A stretch of 64,000 bases of DNA from Corallochytrium limacisporum (taxonomy: Eukaryota > Opisthokonta): contig PDIP01000032.1 of NCBI GenBank assembly GCA_002811645.1, positions 77,806 to 141,805 on the forward strand, in the 5' to 3' direction. The notes beneath the pieces were generated by a model. That model saw only the letters and a program-made list of their open reading frames with translations, was not told the DNA's origin and made no database searches. Below are positions 9,520 to 19,453 of the stretch, one piece after another (within the stretch, counting starts at the first letter, position 1; the number at the start of each line of letters is the position of its first letter). A program made the position numbers and the translations under genes.

Positions 9520-10059
9520 ATGTCCTTCGAAAGCCTTCATCGCCAATCTGTGTGGTCCATTCGCTGCAATGACAAGATGGGTCACGCTAACACGAATAGT
9601 AGTCACAATGGGTACACCGGCTCAAAGATGAATCGCGTGAATGGAGACACCCTTGGCCTGACCAATACGTACCTCTGGGGACACCACTGCTACAGACAGG
9701 ACGATGTCCGTCAACATATATTCGGTACACTATGCAGGCTAAGGTCAATCCTGCCCACTCATCCACCGCTGTCCGTAGCAACAGAGCGGAGCGCTGAAGT
9801 GAGTAAGGTTGGGGGTTCACATCGTACGGTGAGGAGTTCTCTAGTTAATGACGTGAGTATCACCAACCTTGGAGGGACTATTGATGACGTTGACTTGATG
9901 CAGCAACGGCAATTGCAGGGGGAACACAGAAGCAACGGGAATTTTTCTTCAGAGAAGCCGTTACACTCATTACTGACAAGGTCTGCACAAGACGCTGGAG
10001 TGGTAACGCAGAAGTCGACGGTCTACGACGAGGACCACTTCCCACAAGAATTCTGCTAA
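9520..10059 (+). CDS. Doubtful 179-aa open reading frame
   Basis: An ATG-started frame of 180 codons including the stop. The translation is hydrophilic with no signal peptide, membrane segment or motif I recognise. The opposite strand in the same place has several open frames interrupted by stops. It could be chance or a decayed gene. No support from neighbours. Confidence 0.15.
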   Translation: MSFESLHRQSVWSIRCNDKMGHANTNSSHNGYTGSKMNRVNGDTLGLTNTYLWGHHCYRQDDVRQHIFGTLCRLRSILPTHPPLSVATERSAEVSKVGGSHRTVRSSLVNDVSITNLGGTIDDVDLMQQRQLQGEHRSNGNFSSEKPLHSLLTRSAQDAGVVTQKSTVYDEDHFPQEFC

Positions 10060-12210
10060 TACTCGCAATCGGTACTGAGTCAGCCTCGCAGATCCAGACA
10101 TTCAGCCACTCAGCCGGCTATCGCACCTTACCTCTCTTCCACACGATGGGTGGCCCTTCATTTCCTCGTGTGGTAGAGAGCGCTTTTTGAAAAAGGAGAA
10201 CGTGCAAAAGCTTCCCCAGGGATCCAAAGGAAAACTCACCACGCCCCTCTCACCCCCACGCATCTCCGGCCAGCGTTCTCTTGGTGGCGACTGCCTCTGC
10301 CAAAACTTTGCGGAGGCCTACCTCGGTCGCTGGCGCTGCCGCACGAGGTTTGAGAGAACCGGAGAGAAGGCGATGAGTGTGGAGGTGGAAGCCCTGCGGA
10401 TAACGGCTCTTGCGGACCAAGAGATCCGGCACATCGATCCAATTTTGGAAAGGAGGAGAAGAGCATGCGCCAGGTATGTAAACAAAGGAGAAAGTGGATG
10501 ACTTTGATCCATGATATGCAAGATAGTTGCACGCAGAGCACATCAGACGAGGATGGTAAAACACATGGAAATGGGGATCCCCAATCCTCTCGTGTATGGT
10601 GCCAAAGACGAAAGGGGGGATGAAAAAACAAAAGTGGGAACGAAAGAGATGGAGGAACACGAACGAACTTGGCCGACCATTGACGCACTCAAGGGCTCAG
10701 CCGCGGTGCTCGACGTTAAATTGGGGGCCTGATTCCTGCCCCAATTCCCGAGTGCTCATTGTTTTAGTATAGGAATCAGACGGAGAGAGGGAGCCAGAAC
10801 CACCCGTGATGAGAACAAAGGAAGGTAACGCCAAGCGGACCAAATATAATCACAGAATAGAAACTTGTTTCACAACTTGCGCACGGGGGGAGGGGCGGCG
10901 ATTTGAACCAGCCCGAATTTCTCTGGCCCATTGTTTCCGGTATCGGACGCATTGGGACGAGTAGGGGGGAGGAAGGCAAAAAAGAAGTAAATACCGGCAA
11001 AAGCACGGGAGAACATTGACCAAAAATGGTCTTGGTCGGCGAGGGTGGGCATAGGCTCTCACGTTTTACTGGTCTTGGGAATCCGGGGGACAAGCAGGTC
11101 ATATATTCAATATGGCATGTTACCACATGAAACGGACACTTGCTAGTAATTTCGAAAGTCGATGAGAAGGGTGGTAGACGAAACAGAAATTTCGGGAGGT
11201 ACCAAAAGAAGGAAATGAAAAGGTGAGTAGTAGATACGGGATCTTCCTCAGATGCAATCTTCGTCTCTGTACATAGGCAATGTACTCCCCGTCCGAAAGG
11301 TGGAGCCCCTTGGGATCTAGCTAGGGATTAACATGGTCAAGGTAGGCACAGGGAATGTCATACGTTGGTAAAGGTACCGTCATGCAGCCCTCGACAGACA
11401 CCATGGCACACTGATGAAGAGCGCAGCGGAGACAGTGAAGGGATGCCGTGGCGATGTGGAACTTGTTGCAAGGTTTAACTAAACCGGGATATGGTCAATG
11501 TGATACCGACTGGGTGTTGGTAGAGCAGTCGATGGGCTGTGAAACAAAAAGTCCACGGTTGTATACATAAATCGGACACGCTTTGCAATGGTGTTGATGT
11601 CCCAACAGTTCTTCGCGCCGGGACCTAGAAGGCCGTATGACCACATCAAGGTATGTATGAGAAGGATGCTCAGCAGAATGTGCTACTTTCCTATACAGAA
11701 CCTAGGGACATCCAGCTCCGCCAAATCACCATTTCCCCTTCCACTTCCGCCTTTTCGGGACATGCCGCAAGTAATTTGACGGGGTAAAATGCGAACGAAG
11801 CCAGAAAAAAGTGTCAACACATTACTGAAAAGCATATATGTTTATCACATAATTCGCACAATATGACATCTCATCAAGGTATCTGTGCGCATTCCCCCAC
11901 GGTAACAGCCAAAATTGGCCAATCGCAGTCCACAGAAACCCTTCCCTCAAGCGAAGAGGCCTCCCCTCCCCTTCGTCCTCGCCGGGAATGTCTGAGAATA
12001 ACTCGCAGGCCATTCAGTACAGCACTACGGCTCATTTACATTTCGATGGGTGTGCCAAATTGTCAAAAAAAAAAAGGGGGGAGTGAAAAATCTCAGATCG
12101 CTACAAATTCTCGATTTCTTTAAATGAATTGCAAAGATCCTCCTCCCCGCTCCCTTCCTCGTTCTTCCCGGCTTCCTTACTCATCGATGACTGGGCCCCA
12201 GACCAACACA

Positions 12211-12229
12211 CCCCCCCCCCGCGGGGGGG
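12211..12229. repeat. C10-GC-G7 palindromic homopolymer tract
   Basis: Ten C followed by GC and seven G: a nearly perfect GC inverted repeat in noncoding DNA. Similar tracts occur at 50125, 50844 and 50966. Confidence 0.85.
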
Positions 12230-12349
12230 AGACACAGGGCACACGTTTGAACTCTGCGGACGTCGAGTACAAAATGTGCCGGTAAAAAGATCGGCCAAGT
12301 GGCACGCACACATACCATGCGGGCGCCAGAAAAAAACGAAGGGGTGCGC

Positions 12350-12370
12350 GTGTGTGTGTGTGTGTGTGTG
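12350..12370. repeat. (GT)n microsatellite
   Basis: About ten GT units in a row, noncoding. Confidence 0.9.
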
Positions 12371-12744
12371 CCGTGGACCTTACTCACCGGTCGGTCGGTC
12401 GTCTGGTTAGAGCGAGGGTTCTCCAGGGGGGGGGGCTTGCCCTGCCCATTGAACACTGTGCGTCATCTGCCTCTCTGTCTGCTCTCTCGTGTGTGTATAT
12501 ATGGTCCACTTTCGGTTCGAGGCTACCGCCAACGTCTTCTTTTTTTCCTCGGTTCTCTCCCCTTTTTCCATGGGGAAGAAAGGGATTCGGGACCAAGAAA
12601 GGCTTTTTCTCCATTGTTTCAGCACTTTAGACGGGTCCCCGCTCAGGAGACGCAGGGGACCGACCCTTCCCGTTCACTTGCGCACCGCACCGTAGCCGGT
12701 CGTCCCCCAGTTAAACTGAGATCTTCCCCCCCCCTTTTGGATTA

Positions 12745-12771
12745 GTCTCTCTCTCTCTCCCCCCCCCCCCC
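12745..12771. repeat. (CT)n followed by C13
   Basis: A short CT repeat running directly into 13 C. It forms a polypyrimidine tract about 560 nt upstream of the kelch receptor gene. Confidence 0.85.
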
Positions 12772-13333
12772 AATCCTCTGTCACTTCAGTGTTTCGTGGT
12801 GCCCCTTTTTTACTATAGCTTTTCTGTGGGTGAGCACTTTCAGTCCGACCGAAACCGGTATGCCAGATCCACGAAGCCTCGCTTCGCCTGGGGAAAGGGG
12901 GGGGAAGAGGCACGATCTTGGCCCTGTAAGAACTGGGTGGACGCTTGCTGATCGCCTCAACGGAGGGTATCGGTACAATATCTCGTTCAATGGCTCATAT
13001 TTCCCCAGTGTGTACAGATGCCTAAATTGTGGTAATCAATTGCGTATCATATTGTACACACACGGTGGATAGATTTGGTTGCTACTGATGTCATGCATTT
13101 CATTGTCTCTGGAATGCCCCGAGATACTGGTTGATCACGAAGGTATGTAGAGGACGGTATCCTCGTAGTCTACCACATTTGATTTAGTGATATCGAGCGA
13201 CTGACCATAAAATAGTTACATGTGTGTAGTCAGTCCCCACAGAAGAATCTGAAAGGGGCGAGTTCCTTTATTTTTGTGATCGATATGTCTGGCAAGAACA
13301 GTTTTATTCTGGTGCGATAGATCGGTTTCAGGC

Positions 13334-16141
13334 ATGTCAAGAAGGGCAAGCTTTGTGGCCCTTGTGGCCGCAGGGCTTGTGCCGATGGCGCATGTTTCAG
13401 CACAGAATGATAGCACGACCAGTGGGAAGCACTGGGAAGGTCTAATGCAGGGTGATGTGACCGACGCAGCGGCGAAGACTGGGAACGACGCGGCTCCTGG
13501 GTCTCGCTCAGGATCTATGAATTTGGGCGCACGGGGTGCCAAGGCATTAGTCTATGGTGGCCGTGGGTACGACAGGAATAGATCTTTAGGTTACCTTGCA
13601 GATGTTTGGGAGTATGATCAGTTTTCAAATACCTGGTCTCTCATTGACGGACCCATCAATGCTGACTACCCAGCACAGGTACCAAACGATGACAAACCGA
13701 ATGTGGTTCCTCATCCAGGCGCTCGTCATCTCGGTGCGAGTTGGATTAGTGGAGAAAATGTGTATGTGTTTGGAGGCATTGGTGTGGACCAATTTGATAA
13801 TACTGGTGTGCTTGGAGATCTGTGGCAGTACGACCGGAACCAGAAGGTCTGGACAACACTTGGCGGTGAAGAAGGCGTAAGCTTCGACAGGAACATATTA
13901 GAGGATGCCCAGAAGGCAACTAAACAACCCATTGCGCGGAACCGAGGTGCAGCTGCAATTGACGGACGTGGCCAACTATACCTGTACGGAGGTGCTGCAG
14001 ATATTGATAACACAAGATTCTTGGAGGATTTATGGTGCTATGACCCAAGTACTGGGTCGTGGACAAAACTGCAGGAACAAGGAAATAGTTTACGTCAAGG
14101 ACCTATTCGCAATGGTGTCGGTGTGGTGGAACCTGACCCTCCACCGCCAGCTGAGGTGGACGAACCTGATCACAATGAAGAGCCTGCCGAGGGAGATCAG
14201 CCTGCGGACCAGGAACAGCAAGACCAACCTGCTGACCAGGAACAGCAAGACCAACCTACTGACCAAGAGCAGCAAGAATCTGAACCTGAGGAAGAGCAAA
14301 ACCCTGCCTTAGCGGAGGCTCGATCGGCTTCCCGTCGCCGCCGCCGTCGCCAGCAGGCTGGTGACCGCCCAGGCACTCGCTCTGGTTCTGTTGCCTTTAT
14401 GACCACCGGACTTACTTCTTCTGGGGGCGACGCCTTCTGCCTTTTTGGAGGATTTGGTCCCACAGGCAACGGGTCCGTTGCCACACTTGGAGACTTCTGG
14501 TGCTTCGACGTGAGTGGCAGATTCTGGGAAGAGATTACTGATATTGGATTGCCGGAAGCTCGACAGGATTCTGGTGTGTTTACGCATGATGGAAACGTCT
14601 ATGTTCTCGGTGGCTACCGCAACACTGGCGCAGGTGGCGGTGTTGACGTCGTCCTTGAGGGCGTCGCCTTTGTTCAAAAGGCAAGGCAATGGGCCACTTT
14701 AAAGACTGATTCGCAGGAAGTTCCGCTACCTCCGTCGCGCGGTGAAAACATTCTCTGGACCCTTGACAATGGAAGTCTAATTCTTGGCTTCGGCGCCGAC
14801 TCACGGGGTCGATTGCTTCGTGATGTGTGGCAAACCTCTTGTGGCGATTCTTGCGTGCCTGAGGTTGGTGAGCGAGTTATTCCAGATAGTAGCGCCGACA
14901 GCTCTGGTGCGCAAAATGATGTGCCCATGTACATTGGCATCGCGGTCGGTGGATTCGTTCTGGTGGTAGTCGTAGCGGGTTACGTGGCCAAGAAACGTTT
15001 ATCAGACAATGAAGATACTTTGCCTCAGTGGGACCTCCACGCGCGTGATGACACCGCCACCAGTCTGACCGTGCGTTCGGGTTCCACAGCTGAACTTATG
15101 TCTAGGATGGGTTCCGTGGGCACTCTGTCCACTGTGAACATGGTCTCGTCCAAGAAAGGCAAATCCATTCTGGTTGAGAACCCAGAAATGATGAAAGAGG
15201 TTGCAAAGTACAAGATCCGCGAACCGGATGGCATTGCTAAGGAAGAAAACCTTCGCTGCGATCTCATTTTGGCGTCCCGCGTTGCAAAGCCATTCACGAC
15301 TCATGCTGGGCGTATGCGCAATCACGCGGACCTCAAATGCAAGCGCGAGCCAGAGGAGGAGATCCTCTATGAAGTCGCTCCCGTAGTTATTCGAAAGGCC
15401 GTCACGCCCAATCAACCGGAAGGCGAGGAGCTAAAGTCCATAGCTATGGTTGACCTCCTTACGTGCTCATGGAAGACCATGTTGGAGTTGGGTACCAATC
15501 CTCACATTGTGCGCGTGTACGGACGGTCCGAAGAGGGCCACGTGATCTACGAGGCCTGCCAGTTTGGTACGTTGGAAGAATATCTCCCGAGCTATATGGT
15601 TGGCAGTCCAACGGCCCAGATTGCGGTCATTGCCTTCACGTACCAACTCTGTTTTGCTCTCCAAGATTTGCACCAGAGGGGTATGTGCCACGGTATGCTC
15701 GTTCCGCACAACCTAGTCCTGTCTGACCCTGGTGTTCTCAAGCTTGCTGATGTGGGCGTTCGCAGGAAGAGTACAAAGCCGCTCGTGAGCGCCGGACTGA
15801 AGAACTTTAGGCGCAGTGAGTTGCCACCTGAAGACACCGTCACTCGAGGGACGGACGTCTGGATGTTTGCTCAGATTGTGCACTGGATGATGATTGAAGC
15901 GTTTGATCTCGACACTCCCGTCGATGACCTGAATGAACAAGCGCGAGCCTTCAAACGCTACTACCATCGCATGTACGCTTCCTGTATGGTAGAGGATCCT
16001 GATAGCCGACCAAAGATCGACACCATCCTGCAAGAGATTAGTGCGATATACAGGCCGCGTACGGGCGGCTCCACCCGTCTCAGCCTCAGCGCTCAGGAGG
16101 CCAGTTACAGGATTTCTCAGTTCAACTCGAACATGGATTGA
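13334..16141 (+). CDS. Kelch-ectodomain, single-pass, receptor-like pseudokinase
   Basis: 935 aa, single exon. Signal peptide about 1-23 (cut after VSA). Kelch repeats run about 65-500, recognisable by repeated VYGG/VFGG/LYGG/LFGG/VLGG plus DLWxYD/DFWCFD motifs, giving a beta-propeller outside the cell. An acidic Asp/Glu/Gln repeat (about 267-322) and an Arg tract interrupt the propeller. A transmembrane helix lies about 531-550, followed by a KKR stop-transfer. Residues about 675-905 form a protein-kinase fold: FTYQLCFALQDLH before the catalytic loop, then CHGMLVPHNLVL where active kinases have HRD-x-x-x-x-N, then ADVG in place of DFG, then TRGTDVWMFAQIV and DSRP. The catalytic Asp is missing, so catalysis is unlikely. 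Ligand and partners unknown. Neighbours give no hint of pathway. Confidence 0.8.
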   Translation: MSRRASFVALVAAGLVPMAHVSAQNDSTTSGKHWEGLMQGDVTDAAAKTGNDAAPGSRSGSMNLGARGAKALVYGGRGYDRNRSLGYLADVWEYDQFSNTWSLIDGPINADYPAQVPNDDKPNVVPHPGARHLGASWISGENVYVFGGIGVDQFDNTGVLGDLWQYDRNQKVWTTLGGEEGVSFDRNILEDAQKATKQPIARNRGAAAIDGRGQLYLYGGAADIDNTRFLEDLWCYDPSTGSWTKLQEQGNSLRQGPIRNGVGVVEPDPPPPAEVDEPDHNEEPAEGDQPADQEQQDQPADQEQQDQPTDQEQQESEPEEEQNPALAEARSASRRRRRRQQAGDRPGTRSGSVAFMTTGLTSSGGDAFCLFGGFGPTGNGSVATLGDFWCFDVSGRFWEEITDIGLPEARQDSGVFTHDGNVYVLGGYRNTGAGGGVDVVLEGVAFVQKARQWATLKTDSQEVPLPPSRGENILWTLDNGSLILGFGADSRGRLLRDVWQTSCGDSCVPEVGERVIPDSSADSSGAQNDVPMYIGIAVGGFVLVVVVAGYVAKKRLSDNEDTLPQWDLHARDDTATSLTVRSGSTAELMSRMGSVGTLSTVNMVSSKKGKSILVENPEMMKEVAKYKIREPDGIAKEENLRCDLILASRVAKPFTTHAGRMRNHADLKCKREPEEEILYEVAPVVIRKAVTPNQPEGEELKSIAMVDLLTCSWKTMLELGTNPHIVRVYGRSEEGHVIYEACQFGTLEEYLPSYMVGSPTAQIAVIAFTYQLCFALQDLHQRGMCHGMLVPHNLVLSDPGVLKLADVGVRRKSTKPLVSAGLKNFRRSELPPEDTVTRGTDVWMFAQIVHWMMIEAFDLDTPVDDLNEQARAFKRYYHRMYASCMVEDPDSRPKIDTILQEISAIYRPRTGGSTRLSLSAQEASYRISQFNSNMD
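14207..14280 (+). repeat. 27-nt in-frame minisatellite in the kelch receptor gene
   Basis: Two near-identical and one degenerate copy of a 27-nt unit starting gaccaggaacagcaagacc encode DQEQQDQPA. It forms the acidic insert inside the extracellular propeller. Confidence 0.85.
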
Positions 16142-16865
16142 TCATCACGTCAAGGCGGATGATAACTGTAAATAGAAACTGTAGATGATTGTATATATTG
16201 CGATTGACAAAATCCCAGTTGCAAGGATTCACGTTGCCGTGCTTGGTACGTGCGGTACTTGATGAGGAGAAGTAGGGGGTGCGAAGAGAGCGATGAAGAT
16301 ATGAGCAGCGCAAGTCCCACTGTTCCCAATATGAAATGTTGGTACAATTTCTTCCTTCCTTGGCCTCCCGTCTTACTTTCCTCCCTCTACCTCTTGGCAC
16401 CCACCCTTCTCCCTGGGAAGCGGGGGCGGCCGGGTTTGCCTCGCGTACCCCGCCTTCCCTTCTGAATATTGTGTATACCCCGAGCAGCAATAAACTCTCA
16501 GTAGAGAGAGTATGGCGCTCGAGTGCCTTCTACCTAGGCCAAGGAGGGTGACGGTCGGGGGTCAGTCTCCGGGTGGGGGAGGGATTGGACTGGAGACCGG
16601 CATTCGGCTCCCGGGAGGGGGCCGAGGGTACGTGCGCCGTGGCAGAGGCTGCGGTTTCTGCGGCCGTTTAAGCGTGCGCGTTTTCTGCTGGCTGCGGAGA
16701 GCTACTTCTGGACTGCTCAATGTAAGGAGGATAATGATCTGATAAGGTATTTATTATAAAGGCACAGTGCAGATCAAAGGACTGCAAAGAATGGACAAGA
16801 GCAGACGATAGAATATTGGTATTCAGAGCAATTGCCACTGGCAGTCCTGGGGAACTATCGATAGG
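16142..16865. other. Intergenic spacer with G-rich tract
   Basis: About 720 nt between two plus-strand genes. It contains the 3' UTR of the kelch receptor, an AATAAA at about 16489-16494, a G-rich stretch at 16540-16640 and the candidate TATA box of the F-box gene. No gene seen. Confidence 0.5.
16755..16760 (+). promoter_or_regulatory. Candidate TATA box of the F-box gene
   Basis: TATAAA followed by GG, about 105 nt upstream of the F-box gene ATG. The small membrane-protein gene at 52716 has the same TATAAAGG at nearly the same distance. Confidence 0.4.
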
Positions 16866-18890
16866 ATGGTTGTTCCGGGTGGTCTGCTCGCTCTTCCACA
16901 GGAAATCCTGCTGAACTTAGTGAAACTTCTTGAAGATGAGGATGTCTTCAATTGTGCAGCTACCTGTCGGTCGTGGCGCAAGGCGTTCCTAAGTCCAGAG
17001 GTGTACGAGGCATTGTGCACTACCCAGGGCAAAGGCCTGACCTTACCCTTGAAGGACGAGGAGGCGAATGTTCAGCAAGCACTGCGGACGGTAGAAGCCA
17101 GACAAAAGGTGCTGAAAATTGATAAGCGCATAATGCAACGCATGGATATTAAGGCTGAACTTGATCGCTTGCTGGCGGACTCCGACGGTTGGCTGTCGTG
17201 TATTCGTCAGCCATTGCACAATGGAGATGGGTCAGAATTGACGAACGACAGAGATCAAATAAACAGCGCCGAAAATGATGAGCTCTTGAACACACACTAT
17301 CGCTGGGCCTGTGGTACCATCAGGCCCGCAGCAAAGTCATCATGGCACGATTTCTACAGAGACCTTCAACGGTTCAGCAGGGAATTTGGCAGCGAAGTTG
17401 TGGTGAGCCGGTACATTGCATACGCCATCTCAGCCTCTACCACTGATATGGAATACGGTGGGGAAACCCAGACCCTTGGTGAAACGCTGAAACCGGGATC
17501 AATGACCTTCTGGAGCAGTGAAGGCAGTGAAGACGAAGACAGCAGTGAACAGCTCATGTACGGAATTCAGTCGGGAGTGGCACTGATACGCCGTGTCTGT
17601 GTGAGGCCGTACCGTGCAGATTATCAGTTCGGAATGCCGACCTACGCACCCAAGTACATACGGATTAGCGTGAGCATGGAACCAGATAGCCATTACACGT
17701 TCGTTTCGGAACCAATTTCAATTCGGAATGAAGATCAGTTACAGGCCTATGAGTTACCACCTACCGTGGTCCTGGGGAGATATATCCGTATCGACCTCTA
17801 TGGCCGCTGGACCCGGCAACAATTTGATAACAAATTTTACACAGTCATCAAAGATGTGCGTATCGACGGCATGAGGGCATGTGCTCTGGAATCCCTCGGA
17901 TTGCACCATTTGAGTAAAGCAGTGGCCGAGCGGGCGGGAGCTGATGTTGAGCTGGAGAAGAACAAGCGCAGGTTGCCCACTTCGTTGGAAGACTTACCAA
18001 AGAAGACAGAGGCAATCAATCTGACCCCGAGGGAGGATCTGATGAGGGTCCAAAAGTGGATCGCACAGGGGAAGTTCACCGAGGCGGCAGCGCTCGTAGC
18101 TGAGCATCCAGTGGGGTCACCAGTTCGATCGAAGACCACTTTGGATCTCTTCCAGAAGGCCACTGAAGAGTTTGTTTTGAGCAAACAGGCCGCACAGCAG
18201 GAGTCTGATGTAACGGCTGCGTCTAGAGGCTCAGCGACATCAAATGGGAGTACAAGTCGGAGGTCGCGTTCGGGGTTGCTATCGTTTTCCTCCCATGCAG
18301 GTAGTGGTAAGACACCGATGCGCATCCTTCTCATTCACCTCAGCCGGGGCCGTCTAAGTGAAGAAGAGACCCTGGAACTGGCAAAGGAAAGCGTGCATAG
18401 TAATGATCCGGACTTGTTGCACCACTGCCTCAGCACGGGCAAAGCACTGAGCTCTGCTGAGCTGGGGGACATTATGCGACAAAGCAAACCAGAGACAGCG
18501 CTGTGGATCTACACTCAGGCCCATTGCATCGATCGCATTATGGATTGCCTAATTGAACTTGGTAGGGTGCAGTCCCTTGTAACCTTCCTGTCGCACCAGA
18601 CGGCGCTCCGCGATATTAACGACGAAGTCAGAATGATCATCACGTCTTTGCGTGATCGCGGCCAGGTCAACAATGCATACACGTTCTCCCTAATGGTTCT
18701 GGAGAACGTGGACGGCGTGGATCCCACCGTTGTCCTGAATGCTCTAGACATGTCACCAGATGAATACGATCCCAGCAGTGTGGACCGTCGTCTCGATGAA
18801 CTGCGGCGGATCATTTTGCGCTCCAATCTGGCCCACCGGGTTGACGATGACGGCCTCGACATGATTATCAATCGGATTCTACGAGATTGA
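16866..18890 (+). CDS. F-box protein with At4g00755-like beta domain and helical C-terminal region
   Basis: 674 aa, single exon. An F-box covers about residues 7-48 (LPQEILLNLVKLLEDEDVFN, CRSWRKAFLSPEVYEAL). A middle region about 140-345 resembles the domain after the F-box in plant At4g00755-type proteins: YRWACGTIRPAAKSSWHDFY, VRPYRADYQFGMPTYAPKYIRIS, LGRYIRIDLYGRWTRQ. This is a jelly-roll-like module by appearance. A Ser-rich linker (about 440-475) leads to a helical region about 480-674 (PETALWIYTQAHCIDRIMDC, LIELGRVQSLVTFLSHQ) resembling an alpha-solenoid. F-box proteins recruit substrates to SCF ubiquitin ligases; the target is unknown. The three-part arrangement is unusual. F-box confidence is high, C-terminal fold is inference. 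Confidence 0.75.
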   Translation: MVVPGGLLALPQEILLNLVKLLEDEDVFNCAATCRSWRKAFLSPEVYEALCTTQGKGLTLPLKDEEANVQQALRTVEARQKVLKIDKRIMQRMDIKAELDRLLADSDGWLSCIRQPLHNGDGSELTNDRDQINSAENDELLNTHYRWACGTIRPAAKSSWHDFYRDLQRFSREFGSEVVVSRYIAYAISASTTDMEYGGETQTLGETLKPGSMTFWSSEGSEDEDSSEQLMYGIQSGVALIRRVCVRPYRADYQFGMPTYAPKYIRISVSMEPDSHYTFVSEPISIRNEDQLQAYELPPTVVLGRYIRIDLYGRWTRQQFDNKFYTVIKDVRIDGMRACALESLGLHHLSKAVAERAGADVELEKNKRRLPTSLEDLPKKTEAINLTPREDLMRVQKWIAQGKFTEAAALVAEHPVGSPVRSKTTLDLFQKATEEFVLSKQAAQQESDVTAASRGSATSNGSTSRRSRSGLLSFSSHAGSGKTPMRILLIHLSRGRLSEEETLELAKESVHSNDPDLLHHCLSTGKALSSAELGDIMRQSKPETALWIYTQAHCIDRIMDCLIELGRVQSLVTFLSHQTALRDINDEVRMIITSLRDRGQVNNAYTFSLMVLENVDGVDPTVVLNALDMSPDEYDPSSVDRRLDELRRIILRSNLAHRVDDDGLDMIINRILRD

Positions 18891-19453
18891 GTTTTGGTTT
18901 TGCTTAAATGTGATTAGCAAAAATATTTCTTGTTTTCAATACCGTGTCTTTAATATACGGACGGTTTTAATGTCCTGATTTCGTTTGGAAGCGTTTCCCC
19001 TCAGAGTAGTTAATGTACTACGTTTTCCACAATGCGGGCCGAGTGGGCACGCCGGCAGAACCCGCAGATAGCCTAAAGCTCCGTTTGAGTCAGCAACGGA
19101 GCGAGGGGCTCAAGCTGGAGCGGGATGGGATGGGTCCCCCGCAGTATCGAAGGGGTTCCGTGACGAGGTACAAGCTTGGATCGTTTGGAGCATCCGCTCC
19201 ACTTGACGGCTGAAACACGCAACATGCGGGCGGTGGCACATGTAGCATCCTCAAGATCATGAGCATCGTTGTAAATCAGAGCTAGTGCATACTTTGATTT
19301 AATTGGGAAGACTGCACAGCAGTCCTAGTGCGATTCTAGAGTTATCGTGGTCTATTAGTGATACGTTGGATTCAACCTATGATTGACTATGTTTTGATAT
19401 GCTTGAAAGTAATGTGTAACATGGGAAGTAAGTTTGGAAAATAATGCGCCATT
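18891..19453. other. Convergent intergenic spacer
   Basis: About 560 nt between the F-box gene (+) and glutamate 5-kinase (-). Holds both 3' UTRs; AT-rich near 18900-18970. Nothing else seen. Confidence 0.5.

Larger units (their letters stand above)
9059..13333. other. 4.3-kb intergenic region without a recognisable gene
   Basis: Between SRPRB (-) and the kelch receptor gene (+), whose starts face away from each other. The longest open frame is 9520-10059. The remainder is noncoding-looking, with A/G-rich patches (10190-10660), a GT microsatellite, C and G runs and a CT repeat (12200-12780). I find no transposase, reverse transcriptase or tRNA. The kelch gene promoter should lie in the last few hundred bases, but I see no TATA box. 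Confidence 0.6.

Noticed and set aside
10880-10915. TTTGAACC resembling a tRNA B box on the minus strand
   Set aside because: The flanking bases do not form a T stem, and no anticodon or acceptor stem is found at the right distance.
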